A stretch of DNA of 64,000 bases from Actinoplanes aureus (GTDB lineage: Bacteria; Actinomycetota; Actinomycetes; Mycobacteriales; Micromonosporaceae), in assembly GCF_015704865.1 (NCBI RefSeq), contig NZ_JADQTO010000012.1, positions 62,001 to 126,000 on the forward strand. The letters run 5' to 3'. Position 1 is the first letter of the stretch; every line of letters starts with the position of its first letter. The notes under the pieces were generated by a model, which saw only the letters and a list, made by a program, of their open reading frames with translations, searched no databases and was not told where the DNA came from. Of the stretch, positions 55,752 through 64,000 are shown piece after piece. The position numbers and the translations under genes are program-made.

Positions 55752-56315
55752 ATGACGAATACCACGGTCCGCGAATTCGACGGAATCGAAATCGAAACGC
55801 TCGCGCGGAAAGCGTCGGCGGGGGATGGTGCCGCGCTGAACGCCCTGCTGGTCGAGGTGCGCCCGGAGACGCTCCGGCTGTGCGGCCGGTTCCTCCCGAA
55901 CCGCCAGGACGCCGAGGAAGCGTGCCAGGACACGCTGTGGGCGGTGGCCCGTGGGATCGGCGGCTTCCACGGCCGCTCCACCTTCCGCACCTGGTTGCAC
56001 AGTCTCGCGGCCAACCGGGCCCGGTCGACCTACCAGGCGATCCGGCGCCGGCACGACGGTGAGGCGGCCGGCACACCGCTGCCCGACCGGCCCGACCCCC
56101 GGCGTACCAGCATCGTGGCCGTTACGCGGCTGGACCTGCTCGGGGCCCTCGAAGGCCTGCGCCCGGAATACTCCGAGGCGGCCGCCCTGCGCGACGTTCT
56201 GGGCCTGAGCTACGGCGACATCGCCGCGCTTCTCGACATTCCGGAGGGAACCGTGAAGTCGCGCATCCATGAGGCCCGGCGCCAGCTACGCGCCCGCCTG
56301 ACCGACCACCGATAA
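55752..56315 (+). CDS. ECF-type RNA polymerase sigma factor
   Basis: A 187-residue group 4 sigma factor. Region 2 (LVEVRPETLRLCGRFLPNRQ, DAEEACQDTLWAVARGI, RTWLHSLAANRARSTYQAI) contacts the -10; region 4 (LLGALEGLRPEYSEAAALRD, VLGLSYGDIAALLDIPEGTV, KSRIHEARRQLRARL) contacts the -35. No anti-sigma gene with a zinc or membrane domain is next to it; the following gene is a lipoprotein. Upstream, GGTAT/ATACC symmetry near 55689-55711 could be part of an autoregulated promoter. Confidence 0.93.
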   Translation: MTNTTVREFDGIEIETLARKASAGDGAALNALLVEVRPETLRLCGRFLPNRQDAEEACQDTLWAVARGIGGFHGRSTFRTWLHSLAANRARSTYQAIRRRHDGEAAGTPLPDRPDPRRTSIVAVTRLDLLGALEGLRPEYSEAAALRDVLGLSYGDIAALLDIPEGTVKSRIHEARRQLRARLTDHR

Positions 56316-56401
56316 ATGATGACCTTGACGAAGACGCGAACAAAAGGCGGTGCTGAGGTGACTAACCGAGTGACAAGCCAGAACGACGAAAGAGAGCTGT
56401 C

Positions 56402-56902
56402 ATGCGTCATCTCGAATTCCGCCATATCGCGGCCGCCGGTGCGCTCGCCCTGATCACGGCGGCCCCGCTGGCCGCCTGCGCCGGCCCGGCGGCGTCCCCA
56501 CGACCCGCGCAGGCCGACGAGGCGCCCGCGCCCAGCGCGTCAGCTCAGGCCCGAAGTGCCGGGCCCGGCGTCGCGAGACAGCCGGCCCCGCCGCCCAGAC
56601 CGGCGACCGCCGGACCGACCTCGACCAAGCCGACCGGCACCTGCTTCGGCGCCGTCCGGCACGACCTGGACCTGCGCAACACCGTGCTGGACCTGGTCAA
56701 GTCGATGTGCTTCCACACCGGCGGCGTCCTGCGCCTGCAGGGGATCGGACCGGGGCTGGTGGACGCGACTCCCGGGTCTCTGGTGTCACAGAGCTACGAG
56801 GCAGGCGTCGTGGACCTGCGCTTCGTCCGCCCGGGCACGGTCACCGTGACCATCCCGCAGGACGAGCAGACCTACACCATCACGGTCGTGGTCGTCAGCT
56901 GA
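56402..56902 (+). CDS. Small lipoprotein of unknown function
   Basis: A 166-residue lipoprotein with lipobox LAAC at about residue 25 and a 60-residue Pro/Ala/Ser linker. The C-terminal domain (TCFGAVRHDLDLRNTVLDLV through QTYTITVVVVS) is beta-rich with two cysteines, suggesting an Ig-like fold on the cell surface. It lies 86 bases after the ECF sigma gene on the same strand and may be in its operon or regulon. A terminator follows at 56975. Confidence 0.75.
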   Translation: MRHLEFRHIAAAGALALITAAPLAACAGPAASPRPAQADEAPAPSASAQARSAGPGVARQPAPPPRPATAGPTSTKPTGTCFGAVRHDLDLRNTVLDLVKSMCFHTGGVLRLQGIGPGLVDATPGSLVSQSYEAGVVDLRFVRPGTVTVTIPQDEQTYTITVVVVS

Positions 56903-56974
56903 CCGCACGGGATTGTCTGACCAGGGAAAACAGCGCGGCCTCCGGCAGATTTTGGGAGACTGACTGAGTCGAGT

Positions 56975-56998
56975 CCCGCGCAAGAAACGCGGGGTTTT
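56975..56998 (+). terminator. Rho-independent terminator after the lipoprotein gene
   Basis: CCCGCG (56975-56980), loop CAAGAAA, CGCGGG (56988-56993), G, then TTTT (56995-56998): stem plus short U-tract, 72 bases after the lipoprotein stop. Confidence 0.75.
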
Positions 56999-57088
56999 GC
57001 CGGGCAACATCCCGTATGACTGGTCAGCCGGGCGAAAGCAGCGCGGTTTGCGGTTGAGCGGTCGTGCGAGAAGGCGGGGTGCGATCAG

Positions 57089-58969
57089 ATGACCTGGCTG
57101 TCGAGGCGCCCGGCCGGACGACGCCTACTGATCAACGCGGCGACGATCGCGGTGCTGCTCGCCGTCGCCGTGCTGGGCTACTCCGTTTCCAACCGACAGG
57201 AAACGATCGCGGACGAGGCACAGCGGGCACAGCAGCTGGCCCAAGCCGCGCAGCAGGTGAAATTCCGGGCGGCGGACTTCAACGGCTGGCAGACGGCGTA
57301 CGCACTGGACATCATCCGCGCGGTTCCCGGTGCCGCCGACGACTCCTCAGCCAGCCGCGCGAAGTTCCTCGACGCGGCCGCGCGGTTCGACAGGGAACTG
57401 AACGCCTTGGAAACAATGTCCGCGCCGTCCGCGGCCACCGAGACGATCAACGCCGTCCGGGCCGCGTTCAACGAGTTCATGACCGTCGACCGGAAGGTCG
57501 TGCAGCTGTACCGGACCGGCGACGCCGCGGACCGCACGGCCGCGTCCGAGCTCGTCCTCGGCCGGGAGATCGAGCTCTACACGCAGATCGCCAGCGGCTG
57601 CGACGCCACCGCTGTGATGTCCGCGTCGACAGTGAACACCAGTTTCGCCCGTCTCGAAGCGGTGGGTGCCACCACCCGGCGCTACATCATCATGCTGAGC
57701 ATCGTGGCCGCCGCCCTGGCGCTGATCGGCGCCGTCCTTGCCGAAGCGCGTCAGCGAGCGGTCGCGGAACGAGCCCGGGAGGCCCAGCGGATGGCGAGCC
57801 TGGGGCAGCTCGCCGGCGGTATAGCCCACGACTTCAACAATGTCCTCGCCATCATCCTGAACTACACCGACTTCGTCGCCGAACACGTCTCCGCCGAAGC
57901 CCGTGACGACCTGGCGCACATCCGCATGGCTGCCGAACGGGCGGCCGGACTCACCGCACAGCTGCTCTGCTTCATCCGGCACGAGGCCGTCCGGCCGGAG
58001 ATCATGGACGTCAACGCCGCGATCGCCGAAGCGCACGCCATGCTGGCGCGGACCCTCGGCGAACACGTCGAGCTGGTGGTGATGCCGTCGCCCACACCGT
58101 TGAAGATCCGCGCCGACGCCGGCCAGATCCAGCAGATTCTCGTCAACCTCGCCGTCAACGCCCGCGACGCGATGCCCGAGGGCGGCACGCTGGTGATCGC
58201 CGCCAACGCCGTCGACCTCGAGGAGAACCAGGCGGACGTGCGCCCGCCGGTGAAGGGCGGGCGGTACCTTCAGCTTCTCGTCACCGATACCGGCGCCGGG
58301 ATGCCTCCGGAGACCGTGGCCCGCATCTTCGAACCCTTCTTCACCACCAAGCCGAAGGGGTACGGCACCGGACTCGGCCTCGCCACCGTCTTCGGTATCG
58401 TCACCGCCGCGGGTGGCAGCATCGACGTCTGCTCCAAGCTCGGCATCGGCACGACGTTCCGGCTGTACTTCCCGGTCGCCGAGGCGCCGGACGACTCCGA
58501 ATCCACGAATCCCGCCGCCTCGGCGGTGCCGCATGGCAACGGCCAGCGAATCCTGATCGTCGAGGACGAACCGGCCCTCGGCGCGAGCATCGCCCGCATA
58601 CTCGCCGCCGGCGGGTATCAGGTCCAGACCGCCGTCAGCGGCCCGGACGCCCTGGCCGTGCACGCCTGCGACGGCTGTGACCTGTTGATAGCCGACGTCG
58701 TCATGCCGGACATGTCAGGTCCCCGTCTCGCCGAGATCCTGCACCGCACCCACCCCCGCCTACCGGTGCTCTACGTATCCGGCTACATCGACGGCATCCT
58801 CGGCCCGAACCGTCTGTTCACACCCGGAACCGAGGTGATCGAGAAGCCGTTCACCGCCGGTCAGCTCCTCGCCGCGGTCGGCAAGACCCTGGCGAAGGCA
58901 CACAAGAACGACGGCGTCTCAGCCGATCCGGCCGGACCGGCCGAGGGCCAGCCGTACGCACCGGCTTGA
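57089..58969 (+). CDS. Membrane hybrid histidine kinase with receiver domain
   Basis: A 626-residue sensor kinase. Helix 1 is about residues 13-33 and helix 2 about 202-222, with an all-helical extracytoplasmic domain of about 165 residues between. The HisKA-type box is LGQLAGGIAHDFNNVLAIIL with phospho-His247 (the HDFNN variant of NtrB/CckA-like kinases), then HATPase (ILVNLAVNARDAMPEGGTLV, VTDTGAGMPPETV, GTGLGLATVFGIV) and a C-terminal receiver (LLIADVVMPDMSGP, IEKPFTAGQLL). The receiver may act in a phosphorelay. The start ATG has GGGG ten bases upstream; the gene follows a terminator, so it is its own unit. Confidence 0.93.
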   Translation: MTWLSRRPAGRRLLINAATIAVLLAVAVLGYSVSNRQETIADEAQRAQQLAQAAQQVKFRAADFNGWQTAYALDIIRAVPGAADDSSASRAKFLDAAARFDRELNALETMSAPSAATETINAVRAAFNEFMTVDRKVVQLYRTGDAADRTAASELVLGREIELYTQIASGCDATAVMSASTVNTSFARLEAVGATTRRYIIMLSIVAAALALIGAVLAEARQRAVAERAREAQRMASLGQLAGGIAHDFNNVLAIILNYTDFVAEHVSAEARDDLAHIRMAAERAAGLTAQLLCFIRHEAVRPEIMDVNAAIAEAHAMLARTLGEHVELVVMPSPTPLKIRADAGQIQQILVNLAVNARDAMPEGGTLVIAANAVDLEENQADVRPPVKGGRYLQLLVTDTGAGMPPETVARIFEPFFTTKPKGYGTGLGLATVFGIVTAAGGSIDVCSKLGIGTTFRLYFPVAEAPDDSESTNPAASAVPHGNGQRILIVEDEPALGASIARILAAGGYQVQTAVSGPDALAVHACDGCDLLIADVVMPDMSGPRLAEILHRTHPRLPVLYVSGYIDGILGPNRLFTPGTEVIEKPFTAGQLLAAVGKTLAKAHKNDGVSADPAGPAEGQPYAPA

Positions 58970-59043
58970 ACACAGTCTCGGCCGTCTGCGGAACCCGGCC
59001 CGGCGTTCTACGCTGAGGGCCGCGCTCCCGGAGAGGCCGAACC

Positions 59044-60408
59044 ATGACGTCGATCAGTGCCCTTCCGCCCGGCTTGGCCGCGTCGGCGGCCCGCCTCGGT
59101 GACGCCTCGACCGTGCTGGACGAGCATCAGGTCGTCGCGTTCATCACCGAGCAGCTCACCGCGTACCCCTTCGACGGTCGCAGTGTCTGCGTGCTCGTTC
59201 CCGACGGCACGCGCACGTGCCCGCTGCCGCTGCTGATGCGGGCCGTGCACGGGGCGCTGCACGGCCGGGTGACCCGGTTGACCGTGCTGGTCGCTCTGGG
59301 CACACACGCACCCATGCCGGACGACGCGCTCGCCCAGCACCTCGGCTACGAACCCGGTCGCCTGGCCGACACCTATCCGGGCACCGAGGTGCTCAACCAC
59401 GAGTGGTGGAAGCCGGAGACGTTCGCCGATCTGGGCACCGTGCCGGCCGCGCGGATCGCCGAGCTGTCCGCGGGGCGGATGAGCGTCGAGGTGCCGGTGC
59501 TGCTGAACCGGGCGGTGGTGGAGCATGACGTCGCGCTGGTGCTCGGCCCGGTGCTGCCGCACGAGGTCGTCGGCATGTCCGGCGGCAACAAGTACTTCTT
59601 CCCGGGCGTCGGCGGCAAGAAGATCATCGACGTCTCGCACTGGCTGGGTGCGCTGATCACCTCCGCGGAGATCATCGGCACCAGCGGCACCACACCGGTA
59701 CGGGCGCTGATCGACGACGGTGCCGCGCTGATCCCGGCCGAGAAGCTCGGCCTGTCCGTGGTCACCGCCGAGGTGGCGGACGCCGCCGTGGACGGCGCGG
59801 TGGATGACGCCCTCCCCGCCGGTGCCGCCGGACCGGACGCGGGCACGGCCAGCCGGCTGCACTCGGTGTCGTTCGGTGAGACCCGGGCCTCGTGGGCATC
59901 GGCCGCTGAGGTGTGCGCCGCCACCCACGTCACCTACCTCGACGCCCCGGTCCGGCGGGTGTTGTCGATCGTGCCCGAGATGTACGACGAGATCTGGACC
60001 GCCGCGAAGGGCTTCTACAAGGTCGAGCCGGTGGTGGCCGACGGCGGCGAGGTCGTCCTGTACGCCCCGCACGTCACCCAGCTGTCCTCGACCCATCCGG
60101 AGATCTACGAGATCGGGTATCACTGCCGCGACTACTTCGTCGCCCAGTGGGATCGGTTCGCGGACGTGCCGTGGGGTGTGCTCGCCCATTCGACGCACCT
60201 GCGCGGCGCCGGCACGTTCGACGCGGTGACCGGGCAGGAGCGGCTGCGGGTGCGGGTCACCCTCGCCACGGCGATCCCCGAGGACGTCTGCCGTGCGGCC
60301 GACCTCGGATACCTCGACCCGGCCTCGGTCGACCTGGCCGCGTTCGCCGCCGATCCGGACACCCTGGTCGTGCCGCGGGCCGGCGAGACCCTCTTCAGGC
60401 TTCGTTAG
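59044..60408 (+). CDS. larA: Nickel-pincer lactate racemase family protein LarA
   Basis: Racemase of 454 residues using the NPN cofactor (pyridinium bisthiocarboxylate nickel) to interconvert D- and L-lactate or another 2-hydroxy acid. Signature blocks are VALGTHAPMPDDALAQHLG (catalytic His), GPVLPHEVVGMSGGNKYFFP with the cofactor-bearing Lys183 (Lys184 in Lactobacillus LarA), and KIIDVSHWLGA with the nickel-ligand His. The C-terminal half carries YHCRDYFVAQWDRF. Ribosome site GGAGAGG upstream of the ATG. Its 3' end overlaps convergent larC by 14 bases. LarA homologues differ in substrate, so lactate itself is inferred. Confidence 0.93.
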   Translation: MTSISALPPGLAASAARLGDASTVLDEHQVVAFITEQLTAYPFDGRSVCVLVPDGTRTCPLPLLMRAVHGALHGRVTRLTVLVALGTHAPMPDDALAQHLGYEPGRLADTYPGTEVLNHEWWKPETFADLGTVPAARIAELSAGRMSVEVPVLLNRAVVEHDVALVLGPVLPHEVVGMSGGNKYFFPGVGGKKIIDVSHWLGALITSAEIIGTSGTTPVRALIDDGAALIPAEKLGLSVVTAEVADAAVDGAVDDALPAGAAGPDAGTASRLHSVSFGETRASWASAAEVCAATHVTYLDAPVRRVLSIVPEMYDEIWTAAKGFYKVEPVVADGGEVVLYAPHVTQLSSTHPEIYEIGYHCRDYFVAQWDRFADVPWGVLAHSTHLRGAGTFDAVTGQERLRVRVTLATAIPEDVCRAADLGYLDPASVDLAAFAADPDTLVVPRAGETLFRLR

Positions 60409-61588
60409 GGATCGGGCCGCCGACGATCAGGCCGGCGGCGACCGCGGCAGCCAGCGCGTCCTCGAGGACGAGCCGCTCCGGCCGGCCCTGCTCGCGGGCC
60501 GCGGCGGCGACCTGATCGAACTCCGGCATGACCTGCACGATGGTCCCGTCCCGGTGACCGATCTTGATCGCGATGGTGCTGCCCGCCACGTCCACGTCGG
60601 CGAACGAGCGGGGGAGTGGCACCTTGGTCAGAACCTGCTCGCGTACGCCGAGGGTGCTGGTGTGGTGAAACATCACCTCCCGGAGCGCGGCCGCTCGCCC
60701 CGGGTGGCACAGCACGCTGAGGGTGTGCGCCGGCCGGCCCTTCTTCATCAGGATCGGTACCAGCCAGGCATCGGCGGCGCCGCAGTCCATCAATCGGGCG
60801 AGCACCCCCGGCCACAGGCGCGGATCGAGATCGTCGACATTGGCCTCGAGCAGCACCGCCGGTTCCCGCTCGGAGCCGGTCACTGCGGTCCGGCCCAGCA
60901 CGACACGTACGACGTTGGGCCGGCCCAGGACGTCACGCCCGCCGGCGCCCACGCCGACGGCCTCGACCCGCATCGACGGAAGGTCCTCACAGGTCGTCGC
61001 CAGGGTCCGCAACGCGGCCATGCCGGTCGGGGTGGCCAGTTCGCCGGAGCCGCCCGCGCGGACGCGCCACCCACGGGCCAGCTGCGCCACGGCCGGAACG
61101 GGTACCGGCAGTTCGCCGTGCGCGGTACGCGCGACTCCCGACCCGACCGCCACCTCGCCGGCGGACACCGTGGAAACGCCCAGGTCGTCGAGCGCCGCAC
61201 AGATCCCCACCACGTCGGCGATCGCGTCCAGCGCGCCGACCTCGTGGAAGTGCACGTCGTCGGCGGGCACCGCGTGCACGTGCGCTTCCGCCTCGGCCAG
61301 CCGGGCGAACACCGCGAGCGCCCGCGGGTTGTCGCCGAGCAGCCCGCGGATCGTCCGCCAGGTACGCCGCGGCGGATCCTCCACGAGCACCTCGACGTCG
61401 ACCTTGCGCGCTCGCAGCCCCGCGCGCGTCACCGTCGCCTCGACGATGCGCACCCCGCCGGGCACGACCGCGTCGACCGCCCGCTGCACCGCCGCCCGGT
61501 CGGCACCCGCGTCGATCAGCGCGCCGAGCAGCATGTCCCCGGCCACACCGGCCGAGGCGTCGATCCAGCAGTGCAGGTCTCCGGTCAC
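60395..61588 (-). CDS. larC: NPN cofactor nickel-insertion protein LarC
   Basis: CTP-dependent nickel chelatase/cyclometallase of 397 residues that inserts Ni into the pincer cofactor. The N-terminus CWIDASAGVAGDMLLGALID and HFHEVGALDAIADVVGICAA are LarC hallmarks; the C-terminal part (NVDDLDPRLWPGVLARLMDC, GAADAWLVPILMKKGRPAHT) is present in the same frame. In Lactobacillus larC is made by a programmed frameshift as LarC1/LarC2, whereas here one frame encodes the whole protein. The start overlaps the larB stop by 4 bases. Confidence 0.93.
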   Translation of the reverse strand: MTGDLHCWIDASAGVAGDMLLGALIDAGADRAAVQRAVDAVVPGGVRIVEATVTRAGLRARKVDVEVLVEDPPRRTWRTIRGLLGDNPRALAVFARLAEAEAHVHAVPADDVHFHEVGALDAIADVVGICAALDDLGVSTVSAGEVAVGSGVARTAHGELPVPVPAVAQLARGWRVRAGGSGELATPTGMAALRTLATTCEDLPSMRVEAVGVGAGGRDVLGRPNVVRVVLGRTAVTGSEREPAVLLEANVDDLDPRLWPGVLARLMDCGAADAWLVPILMKKGRPAHTLSVLCHPGRAAALREVMFHHTSTLGVREQVLTKVPLPRSFADVDVAGSTIAIKIGHRDGTIVQVMPEFDQVAAAAREQGRPERLVLEDALAAAVAAGLIVGGPIPNEA

Positions 61589-62256
61589 GACGGTGCCGCG
61601 ATCTGGGCGGCGAGGTGCCCGGCGCCGTACCCGTTGTCGATGTTGACCACCCCGATGCCGGGCGAGCAGGCGTTGAGCATCGCCAGCAGCGCCGCGATGC
61701 CGTGCATTCCCGTGCCGTAGCCGACCGAGGTCGGCAGCGCCACCACCGGGGCGGGGATCAGCCCGGCGACGACGCTCGGCAGCGCACCGTCCATCCCGGC
61801 CGCCACGATCACCACGCGGGCGCGGCGCAGCAGGTCGAGGCGGGCGAGGATCCGGTGCAGACCGGCCACGCCGACGTCCACCACCAGCTCGGTGGCCCGG
61901 CCCAGGTAGCGGGCGGTCAGCATCGCCTCCCGCGCGACCGGCAGATCGGAGGTGCCGGCGGCGACCACGACGACCAGGCCACCCTTCGCACGCGGGGGCG
62001 TGGGCGGCCAGGCGAGCAGCCGCGCGTCACCGTCGTGGAACGCGTCCGGCAGTTCCTTCCGGACAGCCTCGGCGTGCTCGGGATCCGCGCGGGTGAACAG
62101 GGTGATCGTCTCGGGCCGCTCGCGGACGTTCGCGGCGATCATCGCGACCTGCGCGGCGGTCTTGCCCTGGCAGTAGACGGCTTCGGGATAGCCGCGCCGG
62201 CTCGCCCGGTCGACGTCCAGGGTGGCGAACGCCGACAGATCCGGCGCGTCAGTCAT
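61585..62256 (-). CDS. larB: Pyridinium-3,5-biscarboxylate mononucleotide synthase LarB
   Basis: A 223-residue PurE-like carboxylase that starts NPN synthesis from nicotinic acid adenine dinucleotide. Seen: YPEAVYCQGKTAAQVAMIAA, VVVAAGTSDLPVAREAMLTA, VVIVAAGMDGALPSVVAGLI and ALPTSVGYG, the conserved LarB/PurE nucleotide-binding pattern. It lies between larE (8-base overlap) and larC (4-base overlap), so the three are translationally coupled. Confidence 0.93.
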   Translation of the reverse strand: MTDAPDLSAFATLDVDRASRRGYPEAVYCQGKTAAQVAMIAANVRERPETITLFTRADPEHAEAVRKELPDAFHDGDARLLAWPPTPPRAKGGLVVVVAAGTSDLPVAREAMLTARYLGRATELVVDVGVAGLHRILARLDLLRRARVVIVAAGMDGALPSVVAGLIPAPVVALPTSVGYGTGMHGIAALLAMLNACSPGIGVVNIDNGYGAGHLAAQIAAPS

Positions 62257-63097
62257 GGCTCACGCTGACCAGCGGCAGCGTGAACGCACCCGACTGCACG
62301 CCGGCGAGATCGACGGCCGCGAACCGGAACCCGGCCGCGGTCACCGCCGCGTGCACGGCCTGACGCAGCGGATCGGTCACCGCACGGACCAGGTCGGACC
62401 CGGACAGTTCGATCCGCGCGACCTCGCCGTGGTGGCGAACCCGCAGGTCGGCGAATCCCAGCCGGCGCAGCGCCGCCTCCGCCCGCTCGATCTGGCGCAG
62501 CTTCTCCGGGCTCACGATCGAGAAGTGCGGTATCCGCGAGGCCAGGCACGGCGCCGCCGGCTTGTCCGCGCACGGCAGGTCGAAGGCCCGGGCAATCCGG
62601 CGTACCGCCGCCTTGTCCAGCCCGGCATCCACCAGCGGGCGCAGCACCCGGTGCTCGGTTGCGGCACGCGAGCCGGGCCGGTCCAGGCGTACGGCGTCGT
62701 CGGCGTTCTCCCCGTACGCGACCGCGTCCAGCCGGTGCGCGGCGACCACCTCGTCGTCGATGCGGGTGAACAGCTCGTCGCGGCAGTGGAAGCAGCGGTC
62801 CGGGCCGTTGGCCTGGTACTCGGGCCGATCGCCCTCGCGGGTCGCCACCTCGACCACCGCGACTCCGATGTGGCGGGCCACCTCGTGGGCGGCGGTCCGC
62901 TCGTCGGCGGCCAGGCTCGCCGACACTCCGAGGACGGCCACCACCCGCTCGCGGCCCAGCGACCGCGCCGCCAGCGCGAGCAGCACCGAGGAGTCCACAC
63001 CGCCGGAGAACGCGACGCCGAGTCGACCGACCCCGGCGAGAATCTCGCCCATCCGAGCCGTGACGCCCTCGGCGAAGTCTGCCAGGGTGTCCATCAT
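62249..63097 (-). CDS. larE: Sacrificial sulfur transferase LarE
   Basis: A 282-residue PP-loop ATPase that adds sulfur to the cofactor precursor after AMP activation. PP-loop LGVAFSGGVDSSVLLALA near residue 28; RPEYQANGPDRCFHCRDELF and DLPCADKPAAPCLASRIPHF are family blocks. The two cysteines of the latter mark the region from which LarE draws sulfur, either sacrificially or through an iron-sulfur cluster in other LarE types. Start ATG 63097 with AAGGGGG upstream; the longer frame is not real. First gene of the larE-larB-larC operon. Confidence 0.93.
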   Translation of the reverse strand: MMDTLADFAEGVTARMGEILAGVGRLGVAFSGGVDSSVLLALAARSLGRERVVAVLGVSASLAADERTAAHEVARHIGVAVVEVATREGDRPEYQANGPDRCFHCRDELFTRIDDEVVAAHRLDAVAYGENADDAVRLDRPGSRAATEHRVLRPLVDAGLDKAAVRRIARAFDLPCADKPAAPCLASRIPHFSIVSPEKLRQIERAEAALRRLGFADLRVRHHGEVARIELSGSDLVRAVTDPLRQAVHAAVTAAGFRFAAVDLAGVQSGAFTLPLVSVSHD

Positions 63098-63127
63098 GTC
63101 CCCCTTCTCGACAGTCGCACTACTAGC

Positions 63128-64000
63128 ATGACCTTCATGGGACGGCGTCCCACCATCTACGACGTCGCGCGTGAGGCCGGCGTGGCCGCATCCACGGTGT
63201 CGCGGGCCTATGCCCGGCCGGGCCGGGTCAACACCGACACCGCCCGGCGGGTCTTCGAGGCCGCCACGCGTCTGGGCTACCGGCCCGGCACATCCGGCGG
63301 GCAGCAGTCCGAGGCCCGGACCGTCAACGGAGCCATCGCACTGGTCATCGCCGATGTCACGAATCCCTTCTATGGCGAGATCATCAAGGGCGCCTACGAG
63401 GCGGCCCGTGAAGCCGGCTATCACGTGATCCTCTCGCATACCAACGAGTCCCCGGAGGAGGAGCGCCGAACCATCGAACGCGAGCTCGCCCACGTCGACG
63501 GCATCGTCATCGCCAGCTCCCGGATGACCGACTCGGCACTGCGGATGGTGGCCAAGCAGCGGCCCGTGGTGCTGTTGAACCGGATCATCCCGGAGGCGAG
63601 CTGCGTGGTGAACGACAGCGAGCGCGGGATCCGGCGGGCCCTGGAGCATCTCGGCGCCCTCGGCCATGAGCGCGTCACGTACGTGGCCGGGCCGGAGACC
63701 AGCTGGGCGGACGGGATGCGGTGGCGGGCGTTGCTGACCGCGGCGGCCGAGCTCGACCTGGACGTACGCCGGATCGGTCCCAATGAACCGACCGTGCTCG
63801 CCGGCCTGGCCGCGGCACGGCGCGTGGCGATGGCCGACGCCACGGCCGTACTCGCGTACAACGACGCCCTCGCCATCGGGGTGATGAAGGGCCTGCGCAA
63901 GCTCGGCGTCGCCGTCCCGGACGAGGTCAGCGTGGTCGGGTTCGACAACATCGTCTTCGACGACCTGGTCGAGCCCGCGCTGACCACCATCGCGGCGCCG
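63128..64000 (+). CDS. LacI-family regulator, 3' end outside window
   Basis: At least 291 residues; the frame runs to the last base. N-terminal HTH: PTIYDVAREAGVAASTVSRA followed by hinge residues. Periplasmic-binding-like effector domain: VNGAIALVIADVTNPFYGEI, EERRTIERELAHVDGIVIAS, YVAGPETSWADGMRWRALLT and YNDALAIGVMKGLRKLGVAV. Start ATG 63128 or 63137. It is divergent from larE with 30 bases between starts, where CGAC-A-GTCG (63109-63117) is a small symmetry. It may control the lar operon or a sugar operon beyond the window. Confidence 0.92.
   Translation, partial: MTFMGRRPTIYDVAREAGVAASTVSRAYARPGRVNTDTARRVFEAATRLGYRPGTSGGQQSEARTVNGAIALVIADVTNPFYGEIIKGAYEAAREAGYHVILSHTNESPEEERRTIERELAHVDGIVIASSRMTDSALRMVAKQRPVVLLNRIIPEASCVVNDSERGIRRALEHLGALGHERVTYVAGPETSWADGMRWRALLTAAAELDLDVRRIGPNEPTVLAGLAAARRVAMADATAVLAYNDALAIGVMKGLRKLGVAVPDEVSVVGFDNIVFDDLVEPALTTIAAP

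Noticed and set aside
56920..57060. Possible riboswitch (cyclic di-GMP or other) upstream of the hybrid kinase, because of GGAAAACAGC and CCTCCGGCAG blocks
   Set aside because: The blocks do not assemble into a known aptamer consensus; only the terminator hairpin at 56975 is convincing. An Infernal/Rfam search would settle it.
63109..63117. CGAC-A-GTCG as LacI operator between larE and the LacI gene
   Set aside because: Arms of only four bases; too weak to call an operator without footprinting or comparative evidence.
63098..63667. Upstream extension of larE antisense to the LacI gene
   Set aside because: It is antisense to a clear LacI HTH and effector domain; LarE homology starts at 63097 with a good ribosome site.

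Overview
The window is very GC-rich actinobacterial DNA: strong third-position GC bias, many GTG starts, Tat and lipobox signals, and several TAnnnT-N6-GTG leaderless-type starts. A methyl-accepting chemotaxis protein, many sensor kinases and plant-polymer degradation suggest a soil actinomycete, plausibly Micromonosporaceae (Actinoplanes-like). No rRNA, tRNA, CRISPR array or intact mobile element was found.

Layout. 1-6861: end of a sugar ABC transporter (permease, binding lipoprotein), a PL11 rhamnogalacturonan lyase, a PhoD-type phosphatase and a translationally coupled discoidin-like secreted protein. 6862-7490: no convincing gene. 7491-9176: chemotaxis receptor. 9410-10820: an insertion-sequence graveyard with four transposase remnants, at least two of them with internal deletions. 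11069-18550: cupin, large S8 protease, GH15 glucosidase, a degenerate Hsp70-like protein and a small membrane protein. 18592-23257: 2,4-dienoyl-CoA reductase, crotonase, PadR regulator and aminotransferase. 23202-26701 (minus): GntR-regulated ABC exporter, a heptad-repeat RD-rich protein, and a STAS/anti-sigma kinase pair. 26843-34994: acyl-CoA dehydrogenase, ArsR-SRPBCC pair, cis-prenyltransferase, membrane diguanylate cyclase, membrane-anchored trypsin-like protease and small membrane proteins. 35302-40727: multicopper oxidase, XRE-cupin regulator divergent from an MFS exporter, and a second Bcr/CflA exporter. 40857-44365: secreted protein, FMN-dependent alpha-hydroxy-acid dehydrogenase with no ordinary start codon, and an Nramp-fold transporter lacking both metal-binding motifs. 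44369-50168: divergent pair of a MEDS/ATPase anti-sigma-like protein and a 1509-residue soluble hybrid kinase with seven 276-bp HAMP-like repeats. 50312-54765: AlkB hydroxylase with TetR regulator, an orphan cREC protein, a YciI protein and a PAS-GAF kinase. 55011-58969: conserved hypothetical, ECF sigma factor, lipoprotein and hybrid kinase. 59044-64000: nickel-pincer lactate racemase larA, convergent with its maturation genes larE-larB-larC, and a divergent LacI regulator cut by the window end.

Themes. Two blocks act on alpha-hydroxy acids: the FMN dehydrogenase plus atypical Nramp transporter, and the complete Lar system about 15 kb away. Signalling is dense: four sensor kinases or receptors, a diguanylate cyclase, two anti-sigma-type ATPases, a STAS protein, an ECF sigma factor and seven one-component regulators. 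The two leads I rate highest are the motif-less Nramp transporter tied to the hydroxy-acid dehydrogenase, and the seven-repeat HAMP kinase facing a MEDS/anti-sigma gene.
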